Shown: positions 1-8,315, numbered from the stretch's first letter. The stretch: DNA of 64,000 nt from an uncultured Commensalibacter sp. (GCA_945266285.1 CALYOP010000003.1:186001-250000), one strand, 5' to 3'. A program made the numbers and translations. The notes: generated by a model from the letters alone, not told the origin.

Positions 1-1
1 C

Positions 2-424
2 ATAAGCCATTCCAAACCCGAAGACTGGCATCAAACCTTTGGTAGAAATCACGAAGAAATCTATGTTTACCGATTTGATGTCCTTCTTCGATTAGAAGCA
101 CAATATGGAACAACCGTAATATCTTTGCCGCATCTTCTTTATGGTCGCAGTGATGTCAGTAAAGAAATAACCAATGATATTCCTGCAAGCCATTATCTGG
201 TTGATGTTTTTTATGGTTCTTCGTTAATCGAACGTATTACTTTATTGGCTTTAAAAAGTCACAAAGCAATCATCCCTATTCCGCATATTATTCAAAAACG
301 GCAGGTTAAATGGTTCGATTGCTGTATCGCTAATATTTGTGATCGGCTGCATACGTTAAATTCTTATATGCAGCAATATGAATTAACAATTTCCCCACAA
401 TCACGCAAAGATATCGAAATTTAG
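2..424 (+). CDS. Unknown protein, C-terminal part (5' end outside window)
   Basis: The frame is open from base 2 to the TAG at 422-424, so this is the last ~140 residues of a longer protein whose start lies before the window. A TTG at 125 could serve as a start, but the open frame upstream of it continues to the edge and reads like ordinary protein (EEIYVYRFDVLLRLEAQYG). I do not recognise a family. The visible part is mixed alpha/beta, with hydrophobic strands (YGTTVISLPHLLYG), four cysteines or fewer and no membrane segment. Its stop codon overlaps the stop of the convergent gene at 421-804 by about 3 bases. No function is proposed. Confidence 0.6.
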   Translation: MSHSKPEDWHQTFGRNHEEIYVYRFDVLLRLEAQYGTTVISLPHLLYGRSDVSKEITNDIPASHYLVDVFYGSSLIERITLLALKSHKAIIPIPHIIQKRQVKWFDCCIANICDRLHTLNSYMQQYELTISPQSRKDIEI

Positions 425-804
425 CTTTTTATCGCTTTGTGTTTTGTCACTTTCCCAAAGGCCTTTCGGACCATTAAGAAACATCCACCACCAAAAATCC
501 AGCTGACAACAACAATTTTAAGCCATAGCCTTTCAAATAAACTTGGTGGTTTTTCTTCATTCAACGAAGCTGTAGAAGGAAGAAAGAACAAAATTGGATA
601 GGTTAAGCTACAGAAAAAGCTCATTTTAGCCCACCGAACCGATCGATTTTTACGTTTTGCGCACATATAAGCCGCCGCACCACTTAATAATTGATAACCA
701 ATAATAAGAAAAATCAGCCGTTTTATCCAGGCTGCATTTATCTCAAATGTTTTTGTTATTTTATCACTTTGGTTATTGGCTTGTAACTGCTTTTTGAGGA
801 ACAT
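421..804 (-). CDS. Small hypothetical membrane protein
   Basis: A 127-residue protein with three likely membrane segments: about residues 29-47 (IKRLIFLIIGYQLLSGAA), 62-78 and 93-112. Basic loops (AKRKNRSVRW) lie between them. The start is well supported: a perfect Shine-Dalgarno AAAGGAGG sits 5 bases before the ATG at 804. No conserved family is recognised. It overlaps the stop of the convergent gene at 2-424. The strong ribosome binding site argues that this is a real gene and not a shadow; its role is unknown. Confidence 0.65.
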   Translation of the reverse strand: MFLKKQLQANNQSDKITKTFEINAAWIKRLIFLIIGYQLLSGAAAYMCAKRKNRSVRWAKMSFFCSLTYPILFFLPSTASLNEEKPPSLFERLWLKIVVVSWIFGGGCFLMVRKAFGKVTKHKAIKS

Positions 805-919
805 GTTTCCTCCTTTGTCTTCTATGAATATCCTTTATGCTATGTTAATCCAAAATTATTCGATTACAAAAAAAATTTGGAAACCAAAACCAAGTTTCTG
901 GATTTTCTTAAAATCATCA

Positions 920-949
920 TTGCTCGAATGGATCCACTTTACGTATATT
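920..949 (+). promoter_or_regulatory. Candidate sigma-70 promoter for the nitroreductase gene
   Basis: TTGCTC at 920-925 and TATATT at 944-949 are separated by 18 bases, about 50 bases upstream of the nitroreductase ATG at 999. This is a consensus match by eye only. Confidence 0.3.
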
Positions 950-998
950 GTAGGAATTAAGTTAGATAAAAGCTGTCTTTTACAATCTTGAGGTTTAT

Positions 999-1655
999 AT
1001 GAATATTTCTAAAATTGCCCACACCCGTTATACAACGAAAAAATATGATCCAAGCAAAAAGATTCCTCAGGAATTGATGAATCAATTGATTGATTTGCTT
1101 CACTTTTGTCCTTCTTCGATTAATTCCCAACCTTTTCATTTTATCGTTGTGACCAGTGAAGAAGGTAAAAAACGGGTTGGTGCATCAATGGATGAAGATG
1201 TTTTTATCTATAACAAATCCAAAATATTGGATGCATCCGCTACGGTTGTTATCTGTTCAAAAACGGAAATGACCGAAGACCATATCCGCAAAGTATTAGA
1301 TCAAGAAGAAAAAGATGGCCGCATTATTGGGGCTGAAAAAAAGAAAAAAACGCTTGATTTATATATGGGTTATGTCAATGCGCATCTCCATGATACCAAG
1401 GACATTAATTGTTGGATGGAAAAACAGTGCTATATTGCGCTTGGCGCTTTGCTTTTGGGTGCTGCAAGCCTGCATATTGATGCAACGCCTATCGAAGGAT
1501 TTAACCGCAAAATTTTGGATCGTGATCTTGAATTACGAGAACAAGGTTATACGAGCTTGTTATTAGTGCCACTCGGTTATCATGCCAATGATGATTATAA
1601 TTTTACGTTACCGAAATCTCGGCTTCCAAAAGATCAAATTTTTAAATTTCTATAA
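999..1655 (+). CDS. nfsB: Oxygen-insensitive NAD(P)H nitroreductase, NfsB-like
   Basis: A 218-residue FMN flavoprotein, the same length as E. coli NfsB (217). Members reduce nitro-aromatics, quinones and pteridines with two-electron chemistry. The N-terminal HTRYTTKKYDPSKKIP and the FCPSSINSQPFHFIVV segments match the family's FMN-binding region, and the C-terminal LLLVPLGYHANDDYN is the usual second flavin contact. GAGG lies 6 bases before the ATG. It is followed at 50 bases by an Old Yellow Enzyme gene in the same direction, and the pair could act together in handling electrophiles or redox stress (inference). Confidence 0.85.
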   Translation: MNISKIAHTRYTTKKYDPSKKIPQELMNQLIDLLHFCPSSINSQPFHFIVVTSEEGKKRVGASMDEDVFIYNKSKILDASATVVICSKTEMTEDHIRKVLDQEEKDGRIIGAEKKKKTLDLYMGYVNAHLHDTKDINCWMEKQCYIALGALLLGAASLHIDATPIEGFNRKILDRDLELREQGYTSLLLVPLGYHANDDYNFTLPKSRLPKDQIFKFL

Positions 1656-1704
1656 TCCATCAGTAATCATCCAGCAACCTTATACATTGTGAAAGGAAAT
1701 TTTC

Positions 1705-2814
1705 ATGAATCATCTCTTTCAACCCTGGAAAATTGGTGATCTACAGCTGGAAAATCGTATTGTCATCCCTCCTTTATGCCAATATTCTGCCAATAATGGC
1801 AAAGTAACTGAATGGCATCGCATGCATTGGGGGAATATGATGACTTCGGGTGCTGGGCTGTTCATTATTGAAGCAACTGGTGTTTCTCCCGAAGGGCGTA
1901 TATCGCCTTATTGTTTGGGTTTGTGGTCAGATGAAATGCAAAATGCTATGCACGAGGCTCTCACCGCAGTTCGACAATATTCGAAGATGCCTATTGCTAT
2001 CCAACTTGCCCATGCTGGACGGAAAGCTTCGACCTATGTGCCTTGGGAATCAAAGGAAATGGGTGAACGCCAAATCCCGCCATCGGATTCATTGGGATGG
2101 CAAACTATTGCGCCTTCACCTATTCCTTTTTTCGAAAATGATAATCCACCAAAGGAAATGCGTATAGAAGACATTCAACGCATTATTCAGGCCTTTGGCG
2201 ATGCTGCACGTCGAAGCGATGCGGTTGGTATCGATGCGATCGAAATCCATATGGCACATGGCTATTTAATCCATGAATTCCTATCACCGCTTTCTAATCA
2301 TCGAACCGATAATTATGGTGGCAGCCTGGAAAACCGTATGCGTTTTGCCTTAGAAATCTATCAGAACGTACGTAAGAACTTCCCTGCGCATAAACCGGTT
2401 TGGGTTCGTATTTCGGCAACCGATTGGGCAGAAGGTGGCTGGAATGTTGAAGAGGCTGCTATTTTCTGTAAAAAACTTAAAGAACTTGGCTGCCCTGTTA
2501 TTCACGTTTCTTCAGGAAGCCTCATCTTGCAACAAAAGATCCCTGTTGGTGCCGGTTATCAAACGGGCCTTTCCCAACAGATCCGTCAAAAAGTAGGAAT
2601 TCCAACCATTGCTGTTGGACTGATTACGGAACCTGAACTTGCCGAAAGTATTTTAGCCACGGGTCAGGCAGATGCCGTTGCAATTGGAAGGGCAATGATG
2701 TTTAACCCACATTGGCCTTGGGTCGCTGCAAGAAAATTAAGACAAAAGGTAACAGCACCACCACAATATAGCCGCAGTGAACCTTTTCCACAGCAACATA
2801 TTTTCAAAGTATAG
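1705..2814 (+). CDS. namA: NADH:flavin oxidoreductase, Old Yellow Enzyme family (NamA/YqjM type)
   Basis: A 369-residue FMN-dependent TIM-barrel ene-reductase that reduces the C=C bond of alpha,beta-unsaturated carbonyls. The YqjM-type N-terminus is clear (LENRIVIPPLCQYSA, with the Cys that tunes the flavin), and so are the substrate-binding HAGRK and the IHMAHGYLIHEFLSPLSN segment with the NHRTDNYGGS motif. The C-terminal VAIGRAMMFNPHWPW is the usual phosphate-binding end of the barrel. AAAGGA precedes the ATG by 9 bases. It probably shares a transcript with the nitroreductase upstream. A 12-bp hairpin follows directly after the stop. Confidence 0.9.
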   Translation: MNHLFQPWKIGDLQLENRIVIPPLCQYSANNGKVTEWHRMHWGNMMTSGAGLFIIEATGVSPEGRISPYCLGLWSDEMQNAMHEALTAVRQYSKMPIAIQLAHAGRKASTYVPWESKEMGERQIPPSDSLGWQTIAPSPIPFFENDNPPKEMRIEDIQRIIQAFGDAARRSDAVGIDAIEIHMAHGYLIHEFLSPLSNHRTDNYGGSLENRMRFALEIYQNVRKNFPAHKPVWVRISATDWAEGGWNVEEAAIFCKKLKELGCPVIHVSSGSLILQQKIPVGAGYQTGLSQQIRQKVGIPTIAVGLITEPELAESILATGQADAVAIGRAMMFNPHWPWVAARKLRQKVTAPPQYSRSEPFPQQHIFKV

Positions 2815-2821
2815 AATAACG

Positions 2822-2852
2822 AAGAATGAAGATACAACAGATCTTCATTCTT
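2822..2852 (+). terminator. Hairpin after the Old Yellow Enzyme gene
   Basis: A perfect 12-bp inverted repeat (AAGAATGAAGAT / ATCTTCATTCTT) with a 7-base loop begins 8 bases after the namA stop. It lacks a clean T-run (AAATCG follows), so it could stabilise a 3' end and not be a full intrinsic terminator. Confidence 0.5.
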
Positions 2853-3394
2853 AAATCGATAATACTTTTTGACTAATACTTAGTGATTAATGGTCAAACA
2901 AATTTAAGAAAAAGAATTAAGCCGCTTAATCACATATTGTTTACTGAATATTTTTGACTATATTCCCAACATATCAACTGAACCAATTGAATACTGGGTT
3001 TTAGGAAAACAAAATATCAGTAGTGCATAACCAATCCCACGCTTGGGACTTACGATAGGTTTATATTTGAATAGATGAATAAATGCAAATGATTTGTTAG
3101 GGATTCATTAAATTTATTCATCAACTGATTTCCGAAAATCCAGACAACGATTCTATTGGCCTGTTTAATAACAGAAATAGCTAAAGGAGGTTGTTAAGAT
3201 TATAAAAAAACATACAGATTTAAGCTTAAACCAAATTAAGACTAAAGCTGAGCAATATCCTTTAGTATAAAGTTTTCTGATATTGCAAAGCTAGGATCTT
3301 ATTTAGGTATTTTACCAAATAAGACCGCATATATCAGATACCTATATTTTAACAAAATATATATTTTACATTATTTTAGTAGACTTTTTTCATA
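2853..3394. other. Long AT-rich intergenic region
   Basis: No convincing protein gene is present. It contains an imperfect palindrome at 3298-3323 (CTTATTT-A-GGTA, short loop, TACC-AAATAAG) and a perfect Shine-Dalgarno-like AAAGGAGG at 3183-3190 with no ATG, GTG or usable TTG start at the right distance. This may be decayed coding sequence or regulatory DNA. At 540 bp it is long for this compact region. Confidence 0.5.
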
Positions 3395-3530
3395 GACCGT
3401 TCGCCTTATTACTACCGACTATTTAAGCCTTACTTTTTTTTTAAAACTTTTTTGTTCATTTCCTTTTTTAAAAGAACGGTCCTTTTTTGTAGCAGCTGTG
3501 CAGCTCACCCTGAACAGCTGCTATTTTTTT
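3395..3530 (+). ncRNA. Candidate small RNA ending in a strong terminator
   Basis: GACCGTTC at 3395-3402 is perfectly complementary to GAACGGTC at 3474-3481, which is followed by a T-run. Directly after it lies a perfect 10-bp GC-rich hairpin with T7. The T-run pattern fits plus-strand transcription, and no plus-strand gene ends nearby (namA ends 580 bases upstream with its own hairpin). A short structured transcript would explain this, but I see no clear promoter and recognise no RNA family. Confidence 0.25.
3490..3530 (+). terminator. Strong intrinsic terminator, plus strand
   Basis: TAGCAGCTGT at 3490-3499 pairs perfectly with ACAGCTGCTA at 3514-3523 and is followed by seven Ts (3524-3530). 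On the minus strand no T-run follows, so it acts on plus-strand transcripts. It lies 18 bases beyond the stop of the minus-strand transglycosylase gene, so it could also shield that gene from plus-strand readthrough. Confidence 0.75.
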
Positions 3531-3548
3531 ATGACCGTATACAATAAA

Positions 3549-5060
3549 TCAAGACCGGTTCATTGATGGCGGTAATAGCATACATGCTTTGCCACTGCGG
3601 CCCAGTTTCTGACAAGCATTTTCTGCTGCTTCCCGACTTAAACCAACGACACGGGCACGATATAATTTATTTCTTCCAGACATCACCATCTGTACTGATT
3701 GAGAACCAGCAGCAGCTTTGCTTTTTGCTTGTCCTGCAGCCGTATTGGCTTGTGCAGAACTATTAAATGCACCGACTTGAATAGACCATTGCCCACGAGA
3801 AGCGGTTCCCGTGGTAACACGCTCTTTGGTTATGTTTGCATTACGAGCTTTCGGTGGTGATAAATGATAATCGATTGCTTGATAATAATTATTCCGTGTT
3901 GAAGTCGTTGCTGCTGGCATAGTAAAGCTGGGGGATGCAACTGGTGCCGGCATTTGCTGTTTTCTAATAACAGGTTGTTGCTGTTGCACAGGTGTTGGTG
4001 CAAAACCTCTATTTGCCCATGCAGCACTTACTTGCTGACGTTCTGGTAATGCAGAACTTGCAGCGGGTTGACGGTTATAACTTTTCCAGTTGGACGCATA
4101 AGATGCTGTTGTAGAATAAGATGTCGATGAATCTACGGGTGCCATGGCAACTTGCGTTGCTTGCCCTTTAGACTGCAAAACGTAATTATTTAAACGATCC
4201 GTTTGCATATTATCGATATTATTCAGACTACTGCCGTTCAAGCGATCGGCTTCACTGCTTACTTGTCCATCAGCACGGTTATTCCAAGCTTGCTGAACCG
4301 ATGTTGCTTGGGTTGTTGGTTGCAAGCTAGCATAGCTAACCCCGCCACCGATACCACCACCGGATTCATGACTAGCCACCAATAAATCGGCCTGAGAACG
4401 GTTTCTTGGGCTGATCCCTCGTATCTGACGTCCAATAGAAGCCACATAACGCCGAGTTTCCAAAGGCAAAGTCCGATTTCTGGTCAAGAAATCATCCAAT
4501 CTTCCTGGCCCACCATTATAAGCAGCAAGAAATCCAGGAGAACCATAAATATCATACATTTGCCGAATATAAGCAGTTCCGGCCATAATGTTATCATGCG
4601 GTTCGTAAGCATCATCGCCAAGATTATATGCCGCACGCATTTCATCATAAGTCGGCGGCATAAGTTGCATCAATCCCATAGCACCGGGTCCTGATGTAAC
4701 CAATTGACCATTATGGAATAATCTTCCACCCGATTCCTGATTCATTACCGCACGGATCCATTCTTCGGGCACGTCAAAACGTGTCGAAGCTTCGCGAATA
4801 TAAGGCCCCCATGGATCATCAGGAGGACCCGGAGGCGCATAATAGGAACGTGCGTGGGATTTATAGAGTGCAACTTCCTGAGAAATAGGCATTTGTGTTC
4901 GCTGCGGACCAGAGGAACAAGCAGCAACCATTGCGGTAAGCAACCCAATACCACCCAGACGCAGAAACGTAGAAGAATATGTAAATCGGTTCAATGACTT
5001 ACAATTCCTAGAATATATTTGACAAAGCACTTTGAAATGTTTTACAGATCGCGTCATCAT
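3549..5060 (-). CDS. Lytic transglycosylase lipoprotein with C-terminal SPOR domain
   Basis: A 503-residue envelope protein that would cleave peptidoglycan glycan strands. A lipobox (LTAMVAAC, Cys at about 48) marks it as a lipoprotein, although the stretch before the hydrophobic core (~32 residues) is long for a signal peptide. The GH23 lysozyme-like domain covers about 85-215, with catalytic Glu109 in NQES, GLMQLMP at about 129 and AYNGG at about 180. A low-complexity Gln/Pro/Ser linker follows. The last ~80 residues form a SPOR domain (GQWSIQVGAFNSSAQA), which in this family binds denuded peptidoglycan at division sites. ATG codons at 5060 and 5057 are both possible; AAAGGT precedes them. 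A 42-bp palindrome sits immediately upstream. Confidence 0.88.
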   Translation of the reverse strand: MMTRSVKHFKVLCQIYSRNCKSLNRFTYSSTFLRLGGIGLLTAMVAACSSGPQRTQMPISQEVALYKSHARSYYAPPGPPDDPWGPYIREASTRFDVPEEWIRAVMNQESGGRLFHNGQLVTSGPGAMGLMQLMPPTYDEMRAAYNLGDDAYEPHDNIMAGTAYIRQMYDIYGSPGFLAAYNGGPGRLDDFLTRNRTLPLETRRYVASIGRQIRGISPRNRSQADLLVASHESGGGIGGGVSYASLQPTTQATSVQQAWNNRADGQVSSEADRLNGSSLNNIDNMQTDRLNNYVLQSKGQATQVAMAPVDSSTSYSTTASYASNWKSYNRQPAASSALPERQQVSAAWANRGFAPTPVQQQQPVIRKQQMPAPVASPSFTMPAATTSTRNNYYQAIDYHLSPPKARNANITKERVTTGTASRGQWSIQVGAFNSSAQANTAAGQAKSKAAAGSQSVQMVMSGRNKLYRARVVGLSREAAENACQKLGRSGKACMLLPPSMNRS

Positions 5061-5068
5061 TTTTACCT

Positions 5069-5110
5069 TTAGTCCAAAATAACTTTGATCAAAGTCTATT
5101 TTGGACTTAA
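5069..5110. repeat. Near-perfect 42-bp palindrome upstream of the transglycosylase gene
   Basis: Outer arms TTAGTCCAAAATA and TATTTTGGACTTAA flank an inner palindrome, ACTTTGATCAAAGT. The whole differs from its reverse complement only by a one-base bulge on each side. On the minus strand it ends directly against the Shine-Dalgarno (AAAGGT) of the gene at 5060. It could be a mRNA leader hairpin or a dimeric-repressor operator. I do not recognise it as a known operator. Confidence 0.6.
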
Positions 5111-5397
5111 ATGCGTCTGATTTCTTATTGTAGGGTTTTTACTCTACTGAAACCATGTTTTTAAACTTCGTACGGTTTATTAGGAACCTTGTATAATCCC
5201 TACAGGATAAAGCTTTTTTTTGCAATAGTCTCGTCAAATATTCCACGTTATCAACATTCTTTTAACCTATTGAAAAAACACAAATGCAACAAAGAAAACG
5301 ATTCCGGTGATAATAAATTTATTGCTTTCCCTAAACTTTTACTTTTAAAAATGCAGATAGATTCATCCCTCATCGGTTTAAGCGGTAATAATTAAAG
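5111..5397. other. Divergent intergenic region before the ABC exporter genes
   Basis: It holds the upstream regions of the minus-strand transglycosylase and the plus-strand KpsM-like gene. A TATAAT at 5192-5197 could be a -10 for the exporter genes, with no good -35 at the usual distance. The plus-strand frame from a TTG at 5189 has no ribosome binding site or family resemblance and is not called. Confidence 0.35.
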
Positions 5398-6258
5398 ATG
5401 GGCACTTCTCCTCATCCTTCTAAGGTCAGTGAAAAATTATTAGTGATTCATCATGGTTTCCTGTCTTTTTTAAGACATCGCCAAGGTTGGCAAGATATTA
5501 TTTATGGGCTTAAACTTTGGAAACTAGCAATATCCCTTGGTTGGCTGGATATTAAATTACGTTATCGCGGATCGGTTGTCGGGCCATTATGGATGACATT
5601 GTCATCAGCGCTCATGGTTGGATCTATGGGACTGATTTATAGCACACTTTTTAAAATGGTTTTGCGGGATTACCTACCTTTTTTAGCACTTTCCATGATT
5701 CTGTGGCAGAATGTTCTTAGTGCCATCATATCCGATGCGTGTACTTGTTTCCTGCAAGCCAATGATACGATTCATTCAATAAAGCTTCCTTATTTTGTGC
5801 AGGCATTACGTACCATGGTGCGTAACTTTATTGTACTCGCACATAATATTATTGTACCATTAGTTGTTTTCGTTATTTTTCGAGTTTGGCCGGGTTGGGT
5901 AGGCTTGCTAAGCATCCCTGCACTTGCTTTGTGGTTAATTGATGGGATTGCTGTTTGTCTTTTGTTGGGTTCACTATGCGCACGATATCGTGACATACCG
6001 CCAATTGTCAACAGCATTATGCAAGTCGTATTTTATGTAACCCCTATCATATGGCAACCCTCTCAATTGGCAGGAAAAGACTGGTGGTTACCGCTTAATC
6101 CTTTTTATCCTTTGATTGAAATCTTACGCTTACCTTTATTAGGTGGTGTTCCTTCTCTATTTGTATGGGAATGTGCTTTTGGTTACAGTTTTGTTTTATG
6201 CTTGGTAGCATGGTTTATCTTTGCTCGTGCCAGACCGCGTCTTGCTTTTTGGATTTAG
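5398..6258 (+). CDS. Polysaccharide ABC exporter, permease subunit (KpsM/Wzm type)
   Basis: A 286-residue ABC-2 type permease. The N-terminal ~50 residues are cytoplasmic, the LGWLDIKLRYRGSVVGPLW segment is the typical amphipathic entry to the family, and about six membrane segments follow. The RYRDIPPIVNSIMQVVFYVTPIIW region and the NPFYPLIEILRLPLLG segment are the usual ABC-2 signature near the C-terminus. It pairs with the ATPase at 7491-8315 to export a lipid-linked glycan across the inner membrane. The partner genes for outer membrane export are not in the window. The ribosome binding site is weak. Confidence 0.85.
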   Translation: MGTSPHPSKVSEKLLVIHHGFLSFLRHRQGWQDIIYGLKLWKLAISLGWLDIKLRYRGSVVGPLWMTLSSALMVGSMGLIYSTLFKMVLRDYLPFLALSMILWQNVLSAIISDACTCFLQANDTIHSIKLPYFVQALRTMVRNFIVLAHNIIVPLVVFVIFRVWPGWVGLLSIPALALWLIDGIAVCLLLGSLCARYRDIPPIVNSIMQVVFYVTPIIWQPSQLAGKDWWLPLNPFYPLIEILRLPLLGGVPSLFVWECAFGYSFVLCLVAWFIFARARPRLAFWI

Positions 6259-6359
6259 ACGGATCCTATTTCTGACCTATATGTGAAGTTATTCTTTATA
6301 AAATAAAGCTTTTACTTTAAAGTAAAGCCGTAATTATTACGGTAAGAATTGGATATATT

Positions 6360-7469
6360 ATGAATATCAATGGATCTTTGTCTGCTTTTGTTTTCCGACC
6401 ACCTGGTATTTTATCAACTAGTGTCGCATTAGAAGCAAAACCCCGACTAAAACCTGTTGATGCTTTTCAAAATCAGGAAATGATTAGGCTGGCTCAGGGA
6501 ATCGATCCGAATGCTATTGATCCTGAGAAACTTCTCGATGAATATCCTGCAGAACTAATTTTCTTTTTTTCATTGGAAAATGCCTATTTTTTAGTTGGGC
6601 CAGAAATGGACGGTGTGATCCTTACAGATGATCGTCATCTTATTTCTGAAAGTACCTATTACTGTTTAAAACCTGATACAATTGCTTCAAAAGTTCCAAA
6701 CACCCCTGCGGTTCAAATGGATGAAGTATTTATCGCATTTGATCCTTTGTGGATGCGGTATGATCATTGGATGGGTTATAATTTATCCAAAGCTTTCTTG
6801 GCGAATGAATCTATTCCCAAAGAAGTCCCTATTGTTATGCCGAAATACAGACCTTCGCAGCATGATAATTTCAACGCCATTTCAGAAGAACGTTACGAAG
6901 AATCCCTTGAGAAAGCAGGATTGGATAAACGAATAACCCGTTTAGAAGACGGCATATATCAGGCGAAAAAGCTCTATTTTTTCTGGCCAACCAGTTATTA
7001 TCCGCATTATTATTATAATTTTAAGAATGCTTCTGATGTTTTCAAACATCTAAAAAAAGAACTTAAATATAATAATAAGTTACCACCGCGTTTTTATATT
7101 GAACCTGATGAAAAAAATTTCATCCTCACGGAAGATGAAAAAAAAGTTATTAACGCGACACTTAATGATCTAAATGTTACTCCTGTTCGCCTTGATAAAA
7201 TGGATTGGCAAAGTCAAATCTCCCTATTCAGTCAGGCAGAATTGATCATTTGTACGCATCAACCAGAATTAATTAATTTATTCTTTTGCCTTCAAGAAGC
7301 AGAAATATTGGAATTAACGCGTTCATTTGGTGATAAAACCTATCTAGAGGCGTGGCCTTATATGATTTCTTCTTTGCGAAAGCTTTCTTATAGCTTTCTT
7401 GATCTGGACTGGACGAAATTAACGCCCAATGTTCTTAAAGAAGCGGTAAAACGGCTAGATATTCTTTAA
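6360..7469 (+). CDS. GT61-like (DUF563) glycosyltransferase homologue with altered motif
   Basis: A 369-residue protein between the two subunits of the glycan exporter. The middle segment YDHWMGYNLSKAFL (His136) matches the conserved HW region of GT61/DUF563 proteins. The C-terminal part (NATLNDLNVTPVRLDKMDW, then SLFSQAELIICTH and NLFFC..AEILEL) matches the family's second Rossmann domain. The usual HGAGL signature is HQPEL here (His300-Leu304), so the His is kept but the small glycines are replaced. It has no signal peptide or membrane segment. It may be a diverged glycosyltransferase or a non-catalytic partner of the exporter; the family assignment is by motif pattern only. Confidence 0.55.
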   Translation: MNINGSLSAFVFRPPGILSTSVALEAKPRLKPVDAFQNQEMIRLAQGIDPNAIDPEKLLDEYPAELIFFFSLENAYFLVGPEMDGVILTDDRHLISESTYYCLKPDTIASKVPNTPAVQMDEVFIAFDPLWMRYDHWMGYNLSKAFLANESIPKEVPIVMPKYRPSQHDNFNAISEERYEESLEKAGLDKRITRLEDGIYQAKKLYFFWPTSYYPHYYYNFKNASDVFKHLKKELKYNNKLPPRFYIEPDEKNFILTEDEKKVINATLNDLNVTPVRLDKMDWQSQISLFSQAELIICTHQPELINLFFCLQEAEILELTRSFGDKTYLEAWPYMISSLRKLSYSFLDLDWTKLTPNVLKEAVKRLDIL

Positions 7470-7490
7470 CTTCTAAACTATAGACACGGT

Positions 7491-8315
7491 ATGTCTGAAA
7501 ATTCTTTAAACGACAGCTACATCAAAATCGACCATCTTTCATTGGAATTTCCCCTCTATCATGGAGGGTCACGTTCGTTGAAAAAAACCTTGTTTGTCAA
7601 AGCAGGTCGCATGTTAACGAAACAAAAACGTCAACATCAACGAACGGGAGGTGACGTCGTCTTTCAAGAAAATGATCCCAATCAGATCTTAATTCAGGCA
7701 TTACATGATATTAATTTGGATATCCGAGCGGGCGAACGTGTAGGGTTAGTGGGTCATAACGGAGCAGGAAAATCGACATTGCTCCGCACTATGGCGGGTA
7801 TTTATGAACCTGCACACGGGCATATCCAAACCCGAGGCAATATTGATGCGCTTTTGGATCCTAATGCGGGAATGAATCCGGCGTTATCCGGTCGTGAAAA
7901 TATTTTTCTTCGTGGGAAAAGGCTGGGTTTCTCAAAAGAGCAAATACGTCATCTGGAAAAAGATGTTGAGGAATTTGCCGAACTAAACGAATTTATGGAT
8001 TTACCTGTACGGATTTATTCCTCTGGAATGGCGATGCGTTTAGGATTTGGGCTTTCTACCGCAACAACACCGAAAATACTGCTTTTAGATGAATGGTTTA
8101 TGGCAGGTGATTCCGTGTTTCAGGAAAAAGCTGCGCAAAGATTAGAAAATATTGTTCAAAGTGCCGAAATCGTCGTTCTCACCACCCATTATTTGCCGGC
8201 AGTTCGTTCATGGTGTCAGCGTTTAATATGGTTAGAAGCCGGAAGAATTATCGCTGATGGACCCGTAGATACACTTTTGGATCGTTATATTGAAACTATG
8301 GAAGCCGATATCTGA
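7491..8315 (+). CDS. Polysaccharide ABC exporter, ATPase subunit (KpsT/Wzt type)
   Basis: A 274-residue ATPase. Walker A is GHNGAGKS (88-95), the signature is YSSGM (176-180) and Walker B is ILLLDE (196-201), followed by the D-loop AGD; the WFMAGD ending is typical of glycan exporters. It has an N-terminal extension of about 60 residues rich in Lys, Arg and Gln before the core, and lacks the C-terminal carbohydrate-binding domain of long Wzt proteins. That fits a KpsT-like system whose substrate does not need a cap-recognition domain. It starts 21 bases after the GT61-like gene, so the three genes probably share a transcript. Confidence 0.87.
   Translation: MSENSLNDSYIKIDHLSLEFPLYHGGSRSLKKTLFVKAGRMLTKQKRQHQRTGGDVVFQENDPNQILIQALHDINLDIRAGERVGLVGHNGAGKSTLLRTMAGIYEPAHGHIQTRGNIDALLDPNAGMNPALSGRENIFLRGKRLGFSKEQIRHLEKDVEEFAELNEFMDLPVRIYSSGMAMRLGFGLSTATTPKILLLDEWFMAGDSVFQEKAAQRLENIVQSAEIVVLTTHYLPAVRSWCQRLIWLEAGRIIADGPVDTLLDRYIETMEADI

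Noticed and set aside
3183-3270. Micro-ORF after a perfect AAAGGAGG with an ATT start (23 codons)
   Set aside because: ATT starts are very rare and the peptide resembles nothing; chance or a decayed gene is more likely.
5189-5395. 68-codon frame from TTG before the KpsM-like gene
   Set aside because: No ribosome binding site and no family features; likely a chance open frame in AT-rich DNA.
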